Shown: positions 1-8,740, numbered from the stretch's first letter. The stretch is DNA of 64,000 nt from Pusillibacter faecalis (GCF_018408705.1 NZ_AP023420.1:2480001-2544000), one strand, 5' to 3'. Numbers and translations are program-made. Notes: a model not told the origin generated them from the letters alone.

Positions 1-765
1 GGCGGAGGGAGCGCCGGTGGAGTCGGCGTGCTGGCCGATGATAACGCAGCCGCGAGCCATCAGAATGTTGGCTGCCTCGCTCTCCGCCGGGGGATCATAC
101 CAGCTGTTGGTGTACTGAACGTCCATGTGAGCCTCGGGCACGATGGACTGAATGCCCAGCAGGAACGCGGTGTAGCCAGATACCACCTCGGCATAGGGGA
201 AGGCACCCACATAGCCCACATAGGGGTCTGTCACGGTACCGGCGTCCATCAGCTCCTTGAGCTTCATGCCGGCCACAACGCCGGATACATAGCGAGACTC
301 ATAGACATTGGTGAAGAGGTTCTTGAAATTGTCCAGACCAGCAACGCCGGCCTGATCACCCGTACACGCCACGAACGTGACGGCAGGATACTGCTCGGCG
401 GCGCTGAGCATGTAAGTTTGATGACCATAGGAGTCGGAGAAGATGATGTTGCAGCCGGCTTCCGCCAGGTCAATGGCGGCGTCCTCGCAGGTTTCATCCT
501 CAGGGATATTGTAGCGCATCATGACCTGCTCAGGGTCGCTGGCGTCGATTCCCAGAGCCTCGCAGGCGGCGGTCAGACCGTCAATGTGGGCTGCGTCATA
601 GCCGGAGTTCTGATCGTGAATGCAGATCAAGCCAATTTTTACGCTGGAAGAACCCTCTTCCGTGGTGTCATCTGTGGTATCATCCGTGGTGGTGTCGTTT
701 CCTCCGCAGGCGGCCAGACTCAGCGCCATGGCCAGGGAGAGGAGCAGCGCAAGAAACTTCTTCAT
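1..765 (-). CDS. BMP-family ABC transporter substrate-binding lipoprotein (3' end cut by window edge)
   Basis: The protein starts with a lipoprotein signal (MKKFLALLLSLAMALSLAAC, lipobox LAAC, mature Cys at about residue 20), then a Thr/Asp-rich linker, then a periplasmic-binding fold starting KIGLICIHDQNSGYD. Segments such as GYDAAHIDGL, DAAIDLAEAGCNIIFSDSYG and YVGYVGAFPYAEVVSGYTAF match the Bmp/PnrA family, which binds nucleosides for ABC import in many Firmicutes. The ATG at 763-765 has AGGAGGAAA just upstream at 769-777. The C-terminus and any permease genes lie outside the window. Purine or nucleoside import would fit the neighbouring catabolic genes, but the ligand is inferred. Confidence 0.85.
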   Translation of the reverse strand, partial: MKKFLALLLSLAMALSLAACGGNDTTTDDTTDDTTEEGSSSVKIGLICIHDQNSGYDAAHIDGLTAACEALGIDASDPEQVMMRYNIPEDETCEDAAIDLAEAGCNIIFSDSYGHQTYMLSAAEQYPAVTFVACTGDQAGVAGLDNFKNLFTNVYESRYVSGVVAGMKLKELMDAGTVTDPYVGYVGAFPYAEVVSGYTAFLLGIQSIVPEAHMDVQYTNSWYDPPAESEAANILMARGCVIIGQHADSTGAPSA

Positions 766-1063
766 TCTACTTTCCTCCTTATCAATCACTCTTGATAAAA
801 TTTGGCGGAAAGAACTCCGCCTGCCTTCATCATACAAGGTCACAAAAAAAAATTCAACTATAATCTTATCATTTTAGAAGCTTTTGGGAAAAATGACACT
901 CCGGAGGTTGTGGAGAAAACATCCGAGCAGCAGAATGGCCGCTGAGAGAGGACAACTAAATGCTAGGGAAAATTACAAGACTGCTGTGTTAGAAACACCA
1001 GGCCGCATGCGCCCGGAATACGTCTGATGGTAAACAGAGAAGTACAGGGGATTGGTGTATGAC
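766..1063. other. Intergenic region upstream of the BMP lipoprotein gene
   Basis: About 300 bases without a convincing gene. It must hold the promoter of the leftward lipoprotein gene. A short dyad, GGCGGA/TCCGCC (804-809 and 816-821), lies about 40 bases upstream of the start codon and could be an operator or leader hairpin. Nothing else stands out. Confidence 0.4.
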
Positions 1064-1104
1064 AAAAAGCCAGGGACATTCTGAAGGAATGTCCCTGGCT
1101 TTTT
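1064..1104. terminator. Bidirectional rho-independent terminator downstream of carbamate kinase
   Basis: A perfect 18-bp stem (AAAAAGCCAGGGACATTC, 1064-1081, pairing with 1087-1104) encloses a 5-nt loop and has A and T tracts on its outer sides. It lies just downstream of the leftward carbamate kinase gene that ends at 1118, and could also act on the other strand. Confidence 0.85.
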
Positions 1105-1117
1105 GCAAGGAAAGTGT

Positions 1118-2056
1118 TTACATGGAAATCAGGGTGCCGGTTTTTCCGCGGATGCCGTCAATGGCCCGTTCCAGAAGAGTAATCAGGGCGGCCCGACCGG
1201 GCTTGGACTGAGCAAATTTCACAGCAGCCTGAACCTTGGGCAGCATGCTGCCGGGAGCGAACTGGCCCTCCTCCGCATAGACAAGGGCTTCCGCCGGAGT
1301 CAGGCGGTCCAGCCACTGCTGGTCGGGTTTTCCAAAATTGACGGCCACCTTTTCCACCGCCGTCAGAATGATCAGTATGTCGGCATCCAACAGCTCCGCC
1401 AGCAGCTCGGAGGCCAGATCCTTGTCGATGACGGCGGGAGCGCCCTTGAGATGATGACGATCCTGAAGGAAGACGGGAATCCCGCCGCCGCCGCAGGCGA
1501 TGGCCACGGAGCCGGCGTCCATCAGAGCCTGGATGGTGGATAGCTCCACCACCGCCAGAGGTTGGGGGGAGGCCACGACCCGCCGCCAGCCCCGGCCAGC
1601 GTCCTCCGCCACCTGATAGCCCTTTTCCCGGACCAGGACCTCCGCTTCCTCTTTCGTTAGGAAGGAGCCGATGGGCTTGGTGGGATTCTGAAAGGCCGGA
1701 TCGTCCTGGTCCACCACCACCTGGGTCAACACCGTGGCCACGCCCTTTTGGATGCCGCGGTCCAGCAGTTCTGTTTTCAGGGCATTTTGCAGGTCGTAGC
1801 CAATGTAGCCCTGGCTCATGGCTACACAAACGGACAGTGGCATCACGTCGCTCTGAGGCTCCTGGCGGTGATAGGCGGCAAAGGCGTTTTGGATCATGCC
1901 CACCTGGGGGCCGTTGCCGTGGGCGACGACCACCTGATGGCCATCTTCAATGAGATCAGCGATGGCCTCGGCGGTGTGTTTTACCGCGGCCATCTGTTCG
2001 GAGAGGCTCTTGCCCAAGGCGTTACCGCCCAGGGCGATGACAATGCGTTTACCCAT
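1118..2056 (-). CDS. arcC: Carbamate kinase
   Basis: 312 residues, the normal length for carbamate kinase. The N-terminal nucleotide-binding segment IVIALGGNALG and the downstream HGNGPQVGMI and IACGGGGIPV motifs are typical of the amino-acid kinase fold. The enzyme makes ATP from carbamoyl phosphate and ADP. With YgeW, YgeY and a guanine-type deaminase on the same strand it resembles the anaerobic purine-degradation cluster, in which carbamoyl phosphate released from ureido intermediates feeds substrate-level phosphorylation. It could alternatively serve arginine or agmatine catabolism, but no arginine deiminase is visible. The terminator at 1064-1104 closes the unit. Confidence 0.93.
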   Translation of the reverse strand: MGKRIVIALGGNALGKSLSEQMAAVKHTAEAIADLIEDGHQVVVAHGNGPQVGMIQNAFAAYHRQEPQSDVMPLSVCVAMSQGYIGYDLQNALKTELLDRGIQKGVATVLTQVVVDQDDPAFQNPTKPIGSFLTKEEAEVLVREKGYQVAEDAGRGWRRVVASPQPLAVVELSTIQALMDAGSVAIACGGGGIPVFLQDRHHLKGAPAVIDKDLASELLAELLDADILIILTAVEKVAVNFGKPDQQWLDRLTPAEALVYAEEGQFAPGSMLPKVQAAVKFAQSKPGRAALITLLERAIDGIRGKTGTLISM

Positions 2057-2196
2057 GATACAATTACCTCACGGAGAAAGTCAGGTTTCCTGCTGCTCCA
2101 CCGGAAGTTTCCGGAAAAGGAACTGGCGGTCGGTTGAGGAAACCGGCGGATTATGATAGGGTAACAGACAGACCATGATGGAAAGGAATGTGGAAC

Positions 2197-2601
2197 ATGA
2201 GTGGGCAGACCTTGGGACAGATGATTGCGTCCCTGCGGAAAGAACGGGGAATGACCCAGCTGGAGCTGGCGGAGCGGATGGGTGTTACGGACAAGGCTGT
2301 GTCCAAATGGGAGCGGGACCTGTCCTGCCCCTCCGTGGAGACGCTGCCCAAGCTTGCGGAGCTGTTCTGTGTATCGGTGGATGAACTGATGCAGGTTCAG
2401 TCGCAGACTCCGCCCGAGGCGGGATGCACAGAACGCGGGGAGATCACCGTTCTGGCGCTCCGGGCGGTGGCTCTGGCCATGGGCGTGGCGGTAGCGGTGC
2501 TGTCCATGATGAAACAGCTCGACCTCAACAGCGGCTTTACCATGCTGGGGGTAGGCCTGGCCTGTGGAATGCTCTCCCTGTTTGGCAGGAAGAGCCGTTA
2601 A
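2197..2601 (+). CDS. XRE-family transcriptional regulator with C-terminal membrane-like segment
   Basis: 134 residues from the ATG at 2197, chosen over the ATG at 2188 because the AAAGG at 2182-2186 is better spaced to it. Residues 5-60 form a classic Cro/C1 helix-turn-helix (MTQLELAERMGVTDKAVSKW). Residues 85-130 contain two hydrophobic stretches (ALAMGVAVAVL, MLGVGLACGML) that may anchor the protein in the membrane. It lies between arcC and ygeW on the opposite strand, so it may regulate the purine genes. Its target is not visible. Confidence 0.8.
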   Translation: MSGQTLGQMIASLRKERGMTQLELAERMGVTDKAVSKWERDLSCPSVETLPKLAELFCVSVDELMQVQSQTPPEAGCTERGEITVLALRAVALAMGVAVAVLSMMKQLDLNSGFTMLGVGLACGMLSLFGRKSR

Positions 2602-2627
2602 TGGGGAAGGCGTCCGCTGGCTTGCCA

Positions 2628-3824
2628 TTAAAACACCTTGCGCCTGCCGCCGGCGTCCATGGCCAGCAGAGCGGAGACTGGGTCCTTGACCTTGCTCATC
2701 AGGATCATGGCGGCGATGATATAGGGCTTGAAGCTGGCTTGCTTGTAAAGAGGAACTAGATAGCGGTCAAACACAGAGTTCGCAACCTCGCCCTCAGGGC
2801 AGCTCAGGCCGGTGATGTCAGCTGGCAGGCAGTGGAGATACAGGGCGCTGCCGTTTTTCGTGCGCTTCATCATCTCCTCGCTGCAGGTCCAGCTCTTATA
2901 TTGAGCGTTCTGGGTCAGAAGCTTCTGCTCCAGCGCATCAATGCCCGCCTGGTCCCCAGCCTGATAGAGCTTCGTGCGCTGCTCCATGGCGGCGAAGGGT
3001 GCCCAGGACTTGGGATAGACGATGTCGGCGCCGTCAAAGGCCTCCTCCATCGAGGCGGCTTTTTTGTAGGACCCTCCGGTGGCCGCCGCGTTCTTCCGTG
3101 CAATCTCTTCCACCTCGGGCATTACATCGTACCCCTCTGGGTGGGCCAGTACCACGTCCATGCCGAAGCGGGTCATCAGGCCGATGACGCCCTGGGGGAC
3201 GGAGAGGGGCTTGCCGTAGCTGGGGGAGTAGGCCCAGGTCATGGCCAGCTTCTTGCCCTTCAAATTCTCCACGCCGCCGAAGTGGTGGATGATATGGAGC
3301 ATGTCAGCCATGCACTGAGTGGGATGGTCCACGTCGCACTGGAGGTTTACCAGGGTGGGCTGCTGCTCCAGGATACCGTCCCGATAACCCTCTTTTACAG
3401 CATCCATAAAAGTCTTTTGATACTTATGGCCCTCACCGATGTACATGTCATCCCGGATACCGATGACCTCTGCCATGAAGGAGACCATATTGGCGGTCTC
3501 TCGGACAGTTTCGCCGTGGGCAATCTGAGACTTCTTCTCGTCCAGGTCCTGGCACTGGAGTCCCAGCAGGTTGCAGGCGGAGGCAAAGGAGAACCGGGTG
3601 CGGGTGGAGTTGTCCCGGAAGATGGAGATACCAAGTCCTGAGTCAAAAATCCGGGTGGACCTGTTTCGTTCCCGCAGGTCCCGCAGGGCATCGGCCACAG
3701 TGAAGATGGCTTCCAGCTCCTCGTCGGTCTTGTCCCAGGTCCAGTAGAAATCGTTTTTGTACATGTTGTTGATGTGCAGCTGTTCCAGATGTTGGGCAAG
3801 CTTGACAGTTTTGCTCATAGTCAT
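2628..3824 (-). CDS. ygeW: Knotted carbamoyltransferase YgeW
   Basis: 398 residues, close to E. coli YgeW. The carbamoyl-phosphate motif is STRTRFSFA (about residue 73) and the C-terminal signature is HCLPAD. The protein is homologous to aspartate/ornithine carbamoyltransferases but belongs to the knotted YgeW group. Its substrate is not firmly established; in purine-degrading clusters it is thought to act phosphorolytically on a ureido intermediate and to release carbamoyl phosphate for carbamate kinase. The start may be the ATG at 3824 or at 3818. AAAGGAAG lies just upstream. It follows the deaminase gene by 15 bases, so the two are probably co-transcribed. Confidence 0.9.
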   Translation of the reverse strand: MTMSKTVKLAQHLEQLHINNMYKNDFYWTWDKTDEELEAIFTVADALRDLRERNRSTRIFDSGLGISIFRDNSTRTRFSFASACNLLGLQCQDLDEKKSQIAHGETVRETANMVSFMAEVIGIRDDMYIGEGHKYQKTFMDAVKEGYRDGILEQQPTLVNLQCDVDHPTQCMADMLHIIHHFGGVENLKGKKLAMTWAYSPSYGKPLSVPQGVIGLMTRFGMDVVLAHPEGYDVMPEVEEIARKNAAATGGSYKKAASMEEAFDGADIVYPKSWAPFAAMEQRTKLYQAGDQAGIDALEQKLLTQNAQYKSWTCSEEMMKRTKNGSALYLHCLPADITGLSCPEGEVANSVFDRYLVPLYKQASFKPYIIAAMILMSKVKDPVSALLAMDAGGRRKVF

Positions 3825-3839
3825 GCGCTTCCTTTCCGC

Positions 3840-4319
3840 TTAAAGTTCAGGGGCAGACTTTGGCTGCCCAAAATAATCTTTTAAAACCTGAAGGCACTCC
3901 TCCCGGAGCACCCCTGAAGTCACGGCAGGGCAGTGGCCGGAGTGGGCAAACACCATACTGCTGCAGTCGCAGCCCTCCTGCCCCAGAATCTTTTCCAGAT
4001 CCCGGTTGCTGGCGCCGTAAACCAGCCGGCCCAGCTTCACCCACACCATGGCGCCGCTGCACATGAAGCAGGGCTCACAACTGGAATAGAGGGTATAGGC
4101 TCTGAGGTCCGTGATGCCGGTCTCCCGGCAGAACTCCCGCAGGAGGCCCGCCTCCGCGTGGAAGGTAGGGTCATGGCGGGTGTAAATTTGATTTTCATTG
4201 GAGTAGACCAGTTCGCCATCCTTGACCAGCACGGCGCCGAAGGGCTCGTTTCCGTGGGCGACAGCCTGCTGGGAGAGCCGGAGGGCCTCTCGCATCCAGG
4301 CTTTATCCACTGTTGTCAT
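3840..4319 (-). CDS. Nucleoside/guanine deaminase-like (cytidine deaminase fold)
   Basis: 159 residues with the zinc deaminase signature: HAEAGLL (His ligand and catalytic Glu) and EPCFMCSGAMVW (two Cys ligands). The spacing and the downstream LVYGASN fit the guanine deaminase/tRNA-adenosine deaminase-like family. The likely reaction is hydrolytic deamination of a purine base such as guanine to xanthine, which would feed the YgeW/YgeY/ArcC genes next to it. Substrate choice cannot be read from sequence alone. The gene is 18 bases downstream of ygeY on the same strand. Confidence 0.85.
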   Translation of the reverse strand: MTTVDKAWMREALRLSQQAVAHGNEPFGAVLVKDGELVYSNENQIYTRHDPTFHAEAGLLREFCRETGITDLRAYTLYSSCEPCFMCSGAMVWVKLGRLVYGASNRDLEKILGQEGCDCSSMVFAHSGHCPAVTSGVLREECLQVLKDYFGQPKSAPEL

Positions 4320-4337
4320 AAGTATGCCCCCCCAGGT

Positions 4338-5750
4338 TTACTGAATGTTGTTATCCGTTAGACCCTGGCGGAATTCAGAGACATCCCCGGTCCGATTTTC
4401 GGGTTTGTAGAGCTTCACTGCGGCGGCGTAGACAGCGGCACAGGTTACTAGGTCCTGCTTCCAGTTGATCTCGTTGGGAGCGTGGGCCTGGGCCTCCGCG
4501 CCGGGGCCGAAGCCTACGCAGGGAATCCCGTACCGGCCCTGGATGGACACGCCGTTGGTGGAGAAGGTCCACTTGTCCGTCAAGGGACGGGTGCTGCGCA
4601 GGGCCATGGTGTCATAACGGGGATCGGGGTCGGCGTGGCCCACCCGGGCGTCCCCGTAAAGGCCGCGGTGGGCCTCCACCAGAGCCTGGACGTGGGCGGC
4701 GCTTTCCTTGTTGATCCAGGTGGGGAAGAAGCACTCTGTCTCATAGACCTCGCCGGTCCAGGAGGGGCGGCTGTACATGTACATGCTGACCTTCACATCG
4801 TCGCCGTATTTCTTCACGCTGGGAAGCTCCTCAATTTCTCTGAGGCAGGAGTCCCAGGTCTCCCCGGCGGTCATGCGCCGGTCGATAGAAATGGCGCAGC
4901 TGTCCGCCACGGCGCAGCGGCTGGGGGAGGTGTAGAAAATCTGGCTGACGGTGCAGGTGCCCCGGCCCAGGAACTGGGCGTCCTCGGCGTGCTGGGGATT
5001 GAACGCCGGGTTGAGCATCTTCACCAGGCCCTTGATGGGGTTGGAGGGGCCGTCGCCGCTTTCGTTGAGAGCACGGACATCCCGGATGATGTCCGCCATC
5101 TTGTAAATGGCATTGTCTCCCCGTTCCGGGGCGCTGCCGTGGCAGCTCACGCCCTTCACGTCCACCCGGATTTCCATGCGGCCCCGGTGCCCACGGTAGA
5201 TGCCGCCGTCGGTGGGTTCCGTGGAGACCACGAACTCAATGCGCCGCTGGGCCTCCTCCTTGCTGGGGAAGTCCTTGTTGACGATGTACTGCCAGCACAT
5301 GCCGTCGCAGTCCTCCTCCTGAACGGAGCCCACCACCATAATCTGGTAGCCCTCCGGAATCAGGTTCAAATCCTTCATAATCCGGGCGCCGTACACGGCG
5401 GAAGCCATGCCGCCCTCCTGGTCGCTGCCGCCCCGGCCGTAGATGATGTCGTCCGTCTCAAAGCCTTGGTAGGGGTCTGCCTCCCAGTTGTCCCGGTTGC
5501 CCACGCCCACGGTGTCGATGTGAGCGTCAAAGGCGATGATCTTGTCGCCCTGGCCCATATAACCGATTACGTTGCCAAGGCCGTCTACCTCCACCTTGTC
5601 GTAGCCCAGCTTCTCCATCTCCGCCCGGATACACGCGACCACCTCCCGCTCTCCACAGCTCTCGCTGGGGTGGGAGATCATGTCCCGCAAAAAGCGGGAC
5701 ATATCGGCCTTGTAACTCTCCGCTGCCTGTCTGACTGCCTCGAAATCCAT
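4338..5750 (-). CDS. ygeY: YgeY-family M20 metallohydrolase
   Basis: 470 residues from the ATG at 5750, preferred over 5768 because GGAGG lies 8 bases upstream of it. M20 peptidase/deacylase motifs are present: FDAHIDTVG (metal ligands), [10 protein letters not shown] and [10 protein letters not shown], followed by a lid domain ([16 protein letters not shown]) and a C-terminal metal-binding region. This family is called selenium-metabolism-linked because it often sits with ygeW, ygfK and xdh genes. The probable role is hydrolysis of an amide or ureido bond in purine degradation. It is first gene of the leftward unit ygeY-deaminase-ygeW. Confidence 0.88.
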   Translation of the reverse strand: MDFEAVRQAAESYKADMSRFLRDMISHPSESCGEREVVACIRAEMEKLGYDKVEVDGLGNVIGYMGQGDKIIAFDAHIDTVGVGNRDNWEADPYQGFETDDIIYGRGGSDQEGGMASAVYGARIMKDLNLIPEGYQIMVVGSVQEEDCDGMCWQYIVNKDFPSKEEAQRRIEFVVSTEPTDGGIYRGHRGRMEIRVDVKGVSCHGSAPERGDNAIYKMADIIRDVRALNESGDGPSNPIKGLVKMLNPAFNPQHAEDAQFLGRGTCTVSQIFYTSPSRCAVADSCAISIDRRMTAGETWDSCLREIEELPSVKKYGDDVKVSMYMYSRPSWTGEVYETECFFPTWINKESAAHVQALVEAHRGLYGDARVGHADPDPRYDTMALRSTRPLTDKWTFSTNGVSIQGRYGIPCVGFGPGAEAQAHAPNEINWKQDLVTCAAVYAAAVKLYKPENRTGDVSEFRQGLTDNNIQ

Positions 5751-5884
5751 CGCGATACCCTCCATCATCTTTGTTCATATTCGATAGATTTGAAATGCCT
5801 ATGTGTACCTTCTTCTATCATAGCATAAGAACAGCACTTGTCAAACAAAAAGTTTGAAACGCAAAAAAATTTTTTGAAAAGCGG

Positions 5885-5912
5885 TTGATTTCCATAAAAA
5901 CTATGATATGAT
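5885..5912 (+). promoter_or_regulatory. Probable sigma-A promoter for the YheO-type regulator
   Basis: TTGATT (5885-5890), a 16-bp spacer and TATGAT (5907-5912). The -10 box overlaps the ATG at 5908, which argues against that ATG as the translation start of the downstream gene. Confidence 0.55.
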
Positions 5913-5934
5913 AAAGAGGATAGATTGTGCGAAT

Positions 5935-6597
5935 ATGCAGAGAGGAGGGGGCCTCACGGAGAGCAAAAGACTGGAGCTTTTGCGGCAGGTGGCCGCAGGC
6001 ATCGCCGCCCAGTTCGGCAGCGGATGCGAGGTGGTGGTCCACGACCTCAGCCGTCACCCAGACCATTCCATCGTGGCCATTTTCAACGGTCATGTCACCG
6101 GACGGAAGGTGGGAGACGGCGCGTCCCATGTGGTGCTGGAGCAGCTGCGCAGCCAGGACCAGACCACCAAAGACCACTTGTGCTATCTCACCAAAACGCC
6201 GGACGGAAAGATTTTGAAGTCCTCCACCATCTATATCCGCAACAGCCGGGGAAAGGTGGCGGCCATTCTCGCCATCAACTACGACATCTCCCGCCTCATG
6301 ATGGTGGAGAACGCCATCGCGGACCTGATCTCCACCCCTCAGCCGGCGGAGCCGGAGAAGATCGTTAATGTCAACGATTTGCTGGAGGAGCTGATTCAGC
6401 AGTCCGTGGCTCTGGTAGGTAAGCCCGTAGTGCTGATGAACAAGGAGGACAAAATCCGCGCCATCCAGTTTCTCAGCCAGAACGGCGCGTTTTTAGTGAC
6501 AAAGTCCGGCGACAAGATCGCCAAGTATTTTGGAATTTCCAAGTACACCTTATATTCTTACATTGACACAAAACAGCAGGAGGGTAAACATGATTGA
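5935..6597 (+). CDS. YheO/DauR-type PAS-domain transcriptional regulator
   Basis: About 220 residues. Residues 20-130 match the YheO-like PAS domain (CEVVVHDLSRH, SIVAIFNGHVTGRKVGD, IYIRNSRGKV). The C-terminus (FLVTKSGDKIAKYFGISKYT) is the conserved helix-turn-helix. It is divergent from ygeY and overlaps the PLP-enzyme gene by 8 bases, so it probably controls that enzyme and perhaps the purine genes. The start is uncertain. The ATG at 5935 has no Shine-Dalgarno, whereas GAGGAGGG at 5942-5949 sits 6 bases before an ACG at 5956 that coincides with where the family usually begins (TESKRLELL). Confidence 0.82.
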   Translation: MQRGGGLTESKRLELLRQVAAGIAAQFGSGCEVVVHDLSRHPDHSIVAIFNGHVTGRKVGDGASHVVLEQLRSQDQTTKDHLCYLTKTPDGKILKSSTIYIRNSRGKVAAILAINYDISRLMMVENAIADLISTPQPAEPEKIVNVNDLLEELIQQSVALVGKPVVLMNKEDKIRAIQFLSQNGAFLVTKSGDKIAKYFGISKYTLYSYIDTKQQEGKHD

Positions 6598-8059
6598 TCT
6601 GCACATCAACCGGGAGGGCCTGGACCACAACATCCAAAACGCCAGGGAGAACGGCATCATCATCCCCACCATCGCCCAGATGCGGCATCCAGAGACCATC
6701 CCTGAAAAGATTCAGGAGCGGCTCAAGAGCGTGGGACTGTGGGAGGTCAACCCCCTGAACCTCTTCCGCATCACCTGGAAGAACGAGGCGAAGGAGAGTG
6801 GGGGCCTCTTCCAGGCGGTGCCCAATTACATCGAGCTGCCCCCGAAGCTCACCGGCGTGCCCTGCCGGATCATCGCCATGGTGGGCAAGTGGTTCCCCAC
6901 CGGCTGCCATAAGGTAGGCGCGTCCTTCGGGTGCCTCGCGCCCCGGCTTGTCACCGGCCAGTTTGACGTGAAGGCCCACAAGGCCGTCTGGCCCTCCACC
7001 GGCAACTACTGCCGGGGCGGCGCGTTTAACTCCGCGCTGCTGGGGGCCCAAGGCGTGGCGATTCTCCCGGCGGAGATGAGTCGGGAGCGCTTCGACTGGC
7101 TGCGGGAGATCGGCGCAGAGGTCATCGCCACCCCTGGCTGCGAGTCCAACGTCAAGGAGATTTTTGACAAGACCAACGAGCTCAAGCAGGACCCCCATTA
7201 CATGATTTTCAACCAGTTTGAGGAGATGGGCAACCCCCTCTGGCACTACAATGTCACTGGCAACGCCCTGGCGGATGTGTTCGAGACCGTGAAGCTCCCC
7301 GGAGACCGCTTCGCGGGAGCCTGCTTCACCTCCGGCTCCGCCGGTACCCTCTCCACCGGCGACCGGCTCAAGGAGCTCTACCCCCACTTGAAATTGGCCG
7401 TGGGCGAGGCGCTGCAGTGCCCCACAATTCTGGAAAACGGCTTTGGCGGACACCGGATCGAAGGCATTGGCGACAAGCACATCCCCTGGATTCACAACGT
7501 GAAGAACACCGACATGGTGATCGACATCGACGATGAGGACAGCCAGCGGCTGTTGCGCCTGTTCAACACCCCGGAGGGCCGGACGTATCTAAAAGAGGAG
7601 CTACGCCTGGCCCCGGAGCTGGTGGAGCAGCTTACCTGGCTTGGCATCTCCGGTATCGCCAATGTGCTCTGCTGCATCAAGATGGCCAAGTACTACGAGT
7701 TCACCAGCCGGGATGTGGTGGGCACTGTCCTCACCGACTCCGCCGCGATGTACCAAAGCCGCATCGGGGAGCTGAACGGGGAGTATGGCGCCTATACCGT
7801 TCATGAGGCGGCGCTGGACCACGGCGTCCATATGCTGGCCGTCAAGACGGACAGCATGCAGGAGTTGACCTATGCGGACCGCAAGCGGGTTCACAATTTG
7901 AAATATTATACCTGGGTGGAGCAGCAGGGCAAGACCGTGGAGGAGCTCAATGCCCTGTGGTACGAGGGAATCTGGGATGCCGTCCATGCCCAGGCGAAGG
8001 ATCTTGACGAGCTGATTGATGCGTTTAACGAGGCCACGGGCCTTTTAAAAGCGCTGTAA
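6590..8059 (+). CDS. Fold-type II PLP-dependent enzyme (cysteine synthase/threonine synthase-like)
   Basis: 489 residues from the ATG at 6590, with AGGAGG 5 bases upstream; the open frame further upstream lies inside the regulator gene. GCHKVGASFG gives the likely Schiff-base Lys, STGNYCRGGAF resembles the substrate/phosphate loop, and GSAGTLSTGDR resembles the PLP-phosphate loop. The family is often labelled 'PLP-dependent protein subunit beta' and is found beside ygeY/ygeW; it may be a lyase analogous in position to diaminopropionate ammonia-lyase YgeX, but its sequence is not clearly YgeX. Substrate unknown. It is translationally coupled to the upstream regulator. Confidence 0.8.
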   Translation: MIDLHINREGLDHNIQNARENGIIIPTIAQMRHPETIPEKIQERLKSVGLWEVNPLNLFRITWKNEAKESGGLFQAVPNYIELPPKLTGVPCRIIAMVGKWFPTGCHKVGASFGCLAPRLVTGQFDVKAHKAVWPSTGNYCRGGAFNSALLGAQGVAILPAEMSRERFDWLREIGAEVIATPGCESNVKEIFDKTNELKQDPHYMIFNQFEEMGNPLWHYNVTGNALADVFETVKLPGDRFAGACFTSGSAGTLSTGDRLKELYPHLKLAVGEALQCPTILENGFGGHRIEGIGDKHIPWIHNVKNTDMVIDIDDEDSQRLLRLFNTPEGRTYLKEELRLAPELVEQLTWLGISGIANVLCCIKMAKYYEFTSRDVVGTVLTDSAAMYQSRIGELNGEYGAYTVHEAALDHGVHMLAVKTDSMQELTYADRKRVHNLKYYTWVEQQGKTVEELNALWYEGIWDAVHAQAKDLDELIDAFNEATGLLKAL

Positions 8060-8064
8060 GAAAA

Positions 8065-8095
8065 CCGCAGGGCGGGGCCTTGCCCCGCCCTGCGG
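8065..8095 (+). terminator. Rho-independent-type hairpin after the PLP enzyme
   Basis: A 14-bp GC-rich stem (8065-8078 with 8082-8095) closes a 3-nt loop. The following T-run is poor, so termination strength is uncertain. Confidence 0.7.
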
Positions 8096-8201
8096 CGGTT
8101 GTATGGGGGCTGATCGGGGTATCGTCTCCCACGGTGGCGCGCCGGGATGAAACGGCGTGCCGGGGTAGGAAAAGGAGGTGCCGCAGGAGGCGATCCCCCC
8201 G

Positions 8202-8375
8202 TCAGTCCTCCGGGGATGCCGGGCTGCTGTCGGCTTCAATATAGGCGTCCTCTGCGCGTATTTGGGCGTCTTTCAGCAGCAGGGCGGCATCGGCATGCCG
8301 GCTCTTTCCTATGAGCCGAAGGGCCTCCGTGATGGCATTGAAAAGCATCGTATAATAAGCAGGGAAGTTCTCCAT
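8202..8375 (-). CDS. Small conserved protein, 57 residues
   Basis: The peptide starts MENFPAYYTMLFNAITEAL and ends in an acidic DSSPASPED tail. The ATG at 8373-8375 has GAGG 9 bases upstream. The sequence is amphipathic and helical (LRLIGKSRHADAALLLKDAQ) with no membrane segment. Similar short proteins beginning MENFPxYYTMLFNAITEAL recur in Clostridia, and no function is known to me. The longer upstream open frame crosses the iterated operator-like region and is unlikely to be coding. It is divergent from the ribbon-helix-helix gene at 8549. Confidence 0.65.
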   Translation of the reverse strand: MENFPAYYTMLFNAITEALRLIGKSRHADAALLLKDAQIRAEDAYIEADSSPASPED

Positions 8376-8419
8376 TTCTATTACCTCAGGTAAGCATCTG
8401 TCATACGATTTATCGTACA

Positions 8420-8517
8420 AATTGTAATGCAGACAAACACGTGTTTCTGTATGATAATTGTAGCATAAATGTAGTGCAAATGTGATGCAGACACAGGGAG
8501 TTAGTTGCATTACAATT
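8420..8517. promoter_or_regulatory. Iterated 11-bp operator-like array between two small divergent genes
   Basis: Three directly abutting 11-mers, ATTGTAGCATA (8457-8467), AATGTAGTGCA (8468-8478) and AATGTGATGCA (8479-8489), are flanked by ATTGTAATGCA (8421-8431) and its exact reverse complement (8507-8517). The 11-bp phasing places each copy on the same DNA face. Such arrays are typical binding sites of ribbon-helix-helix proteins, and one is encoded immediately to the right. Confidence 0.6.
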
Positions 8518-8548
8518 AATCGTATCAACAAGTGCGAGGCTGATAGAC

Positions 8549-8740
8549 GTGCGAAAGTTCCACATTCCCAAAAATCCACCGACGACCAGTAAAAGCGTTC
8601 GGTTTCCGAACGATGTGATCGAACAGGTGGAGACTGCGATTCGTGGAACAGATTGCACATTCTCAAACTTTATTGTGGAGGCCACACGGGTGGCTCTGGA
8701 GAATTTGGCGGAGAACTCCCAGGAACATGCAAGGGAGTAG
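8549..8740 (+). CDS. Small ribbon-helix-helix (CopG/Arc-like) protein
   Basis: 63 residues from a GTG at 8549 with GAGG 9 bases upstream. KSVRFPNDVIEQVETAI gives the beta strand and first helix, and CTFSNFIVEATRVALENL the second helix of an RHH fold. It is a likely DNA-binding repressor. The iterated 11-bp motifs upstream (8420-8517) are a natural candidate for its own operator. The threonine-synthase-like gene follows 58 bases downstream and could be in the same transcript. Confidence 0.7.
   Translation: MRKFHIPKNPPTTSKSVRFPNDVIEQVETAIRGTDCTFSNFIVEATRVALENLAENSQEHARE

Noticed and set aside
28..795. 255-residue plus-strand open frame
   Set aside because: It is antisense to the clear lipoprotein signal and BMP-type sequence on the minus strand.
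1158..1829. Long Gly/Arg-rich frame inside arcC, and similar long antisense frames at 4482-5828, 6473-7495, 10279-11391, 14318-16399 and 37139-38461
   Set aside because: They are high-GC shadow frames of recognisable genes, with biased composition and no domain signals.
6530..6589. Upstream extension of the PLP enzyme
   Set aside because: It lies inside the regulator gene; AGGAGG points to the ATG at 6590.
8202..8666. 154-residue version of the small 57-residue gene
   Set aside because: The extra N-terminus crosses the iterated operator-like region; a ribosome binding site precedes the internal ATG at 8375.
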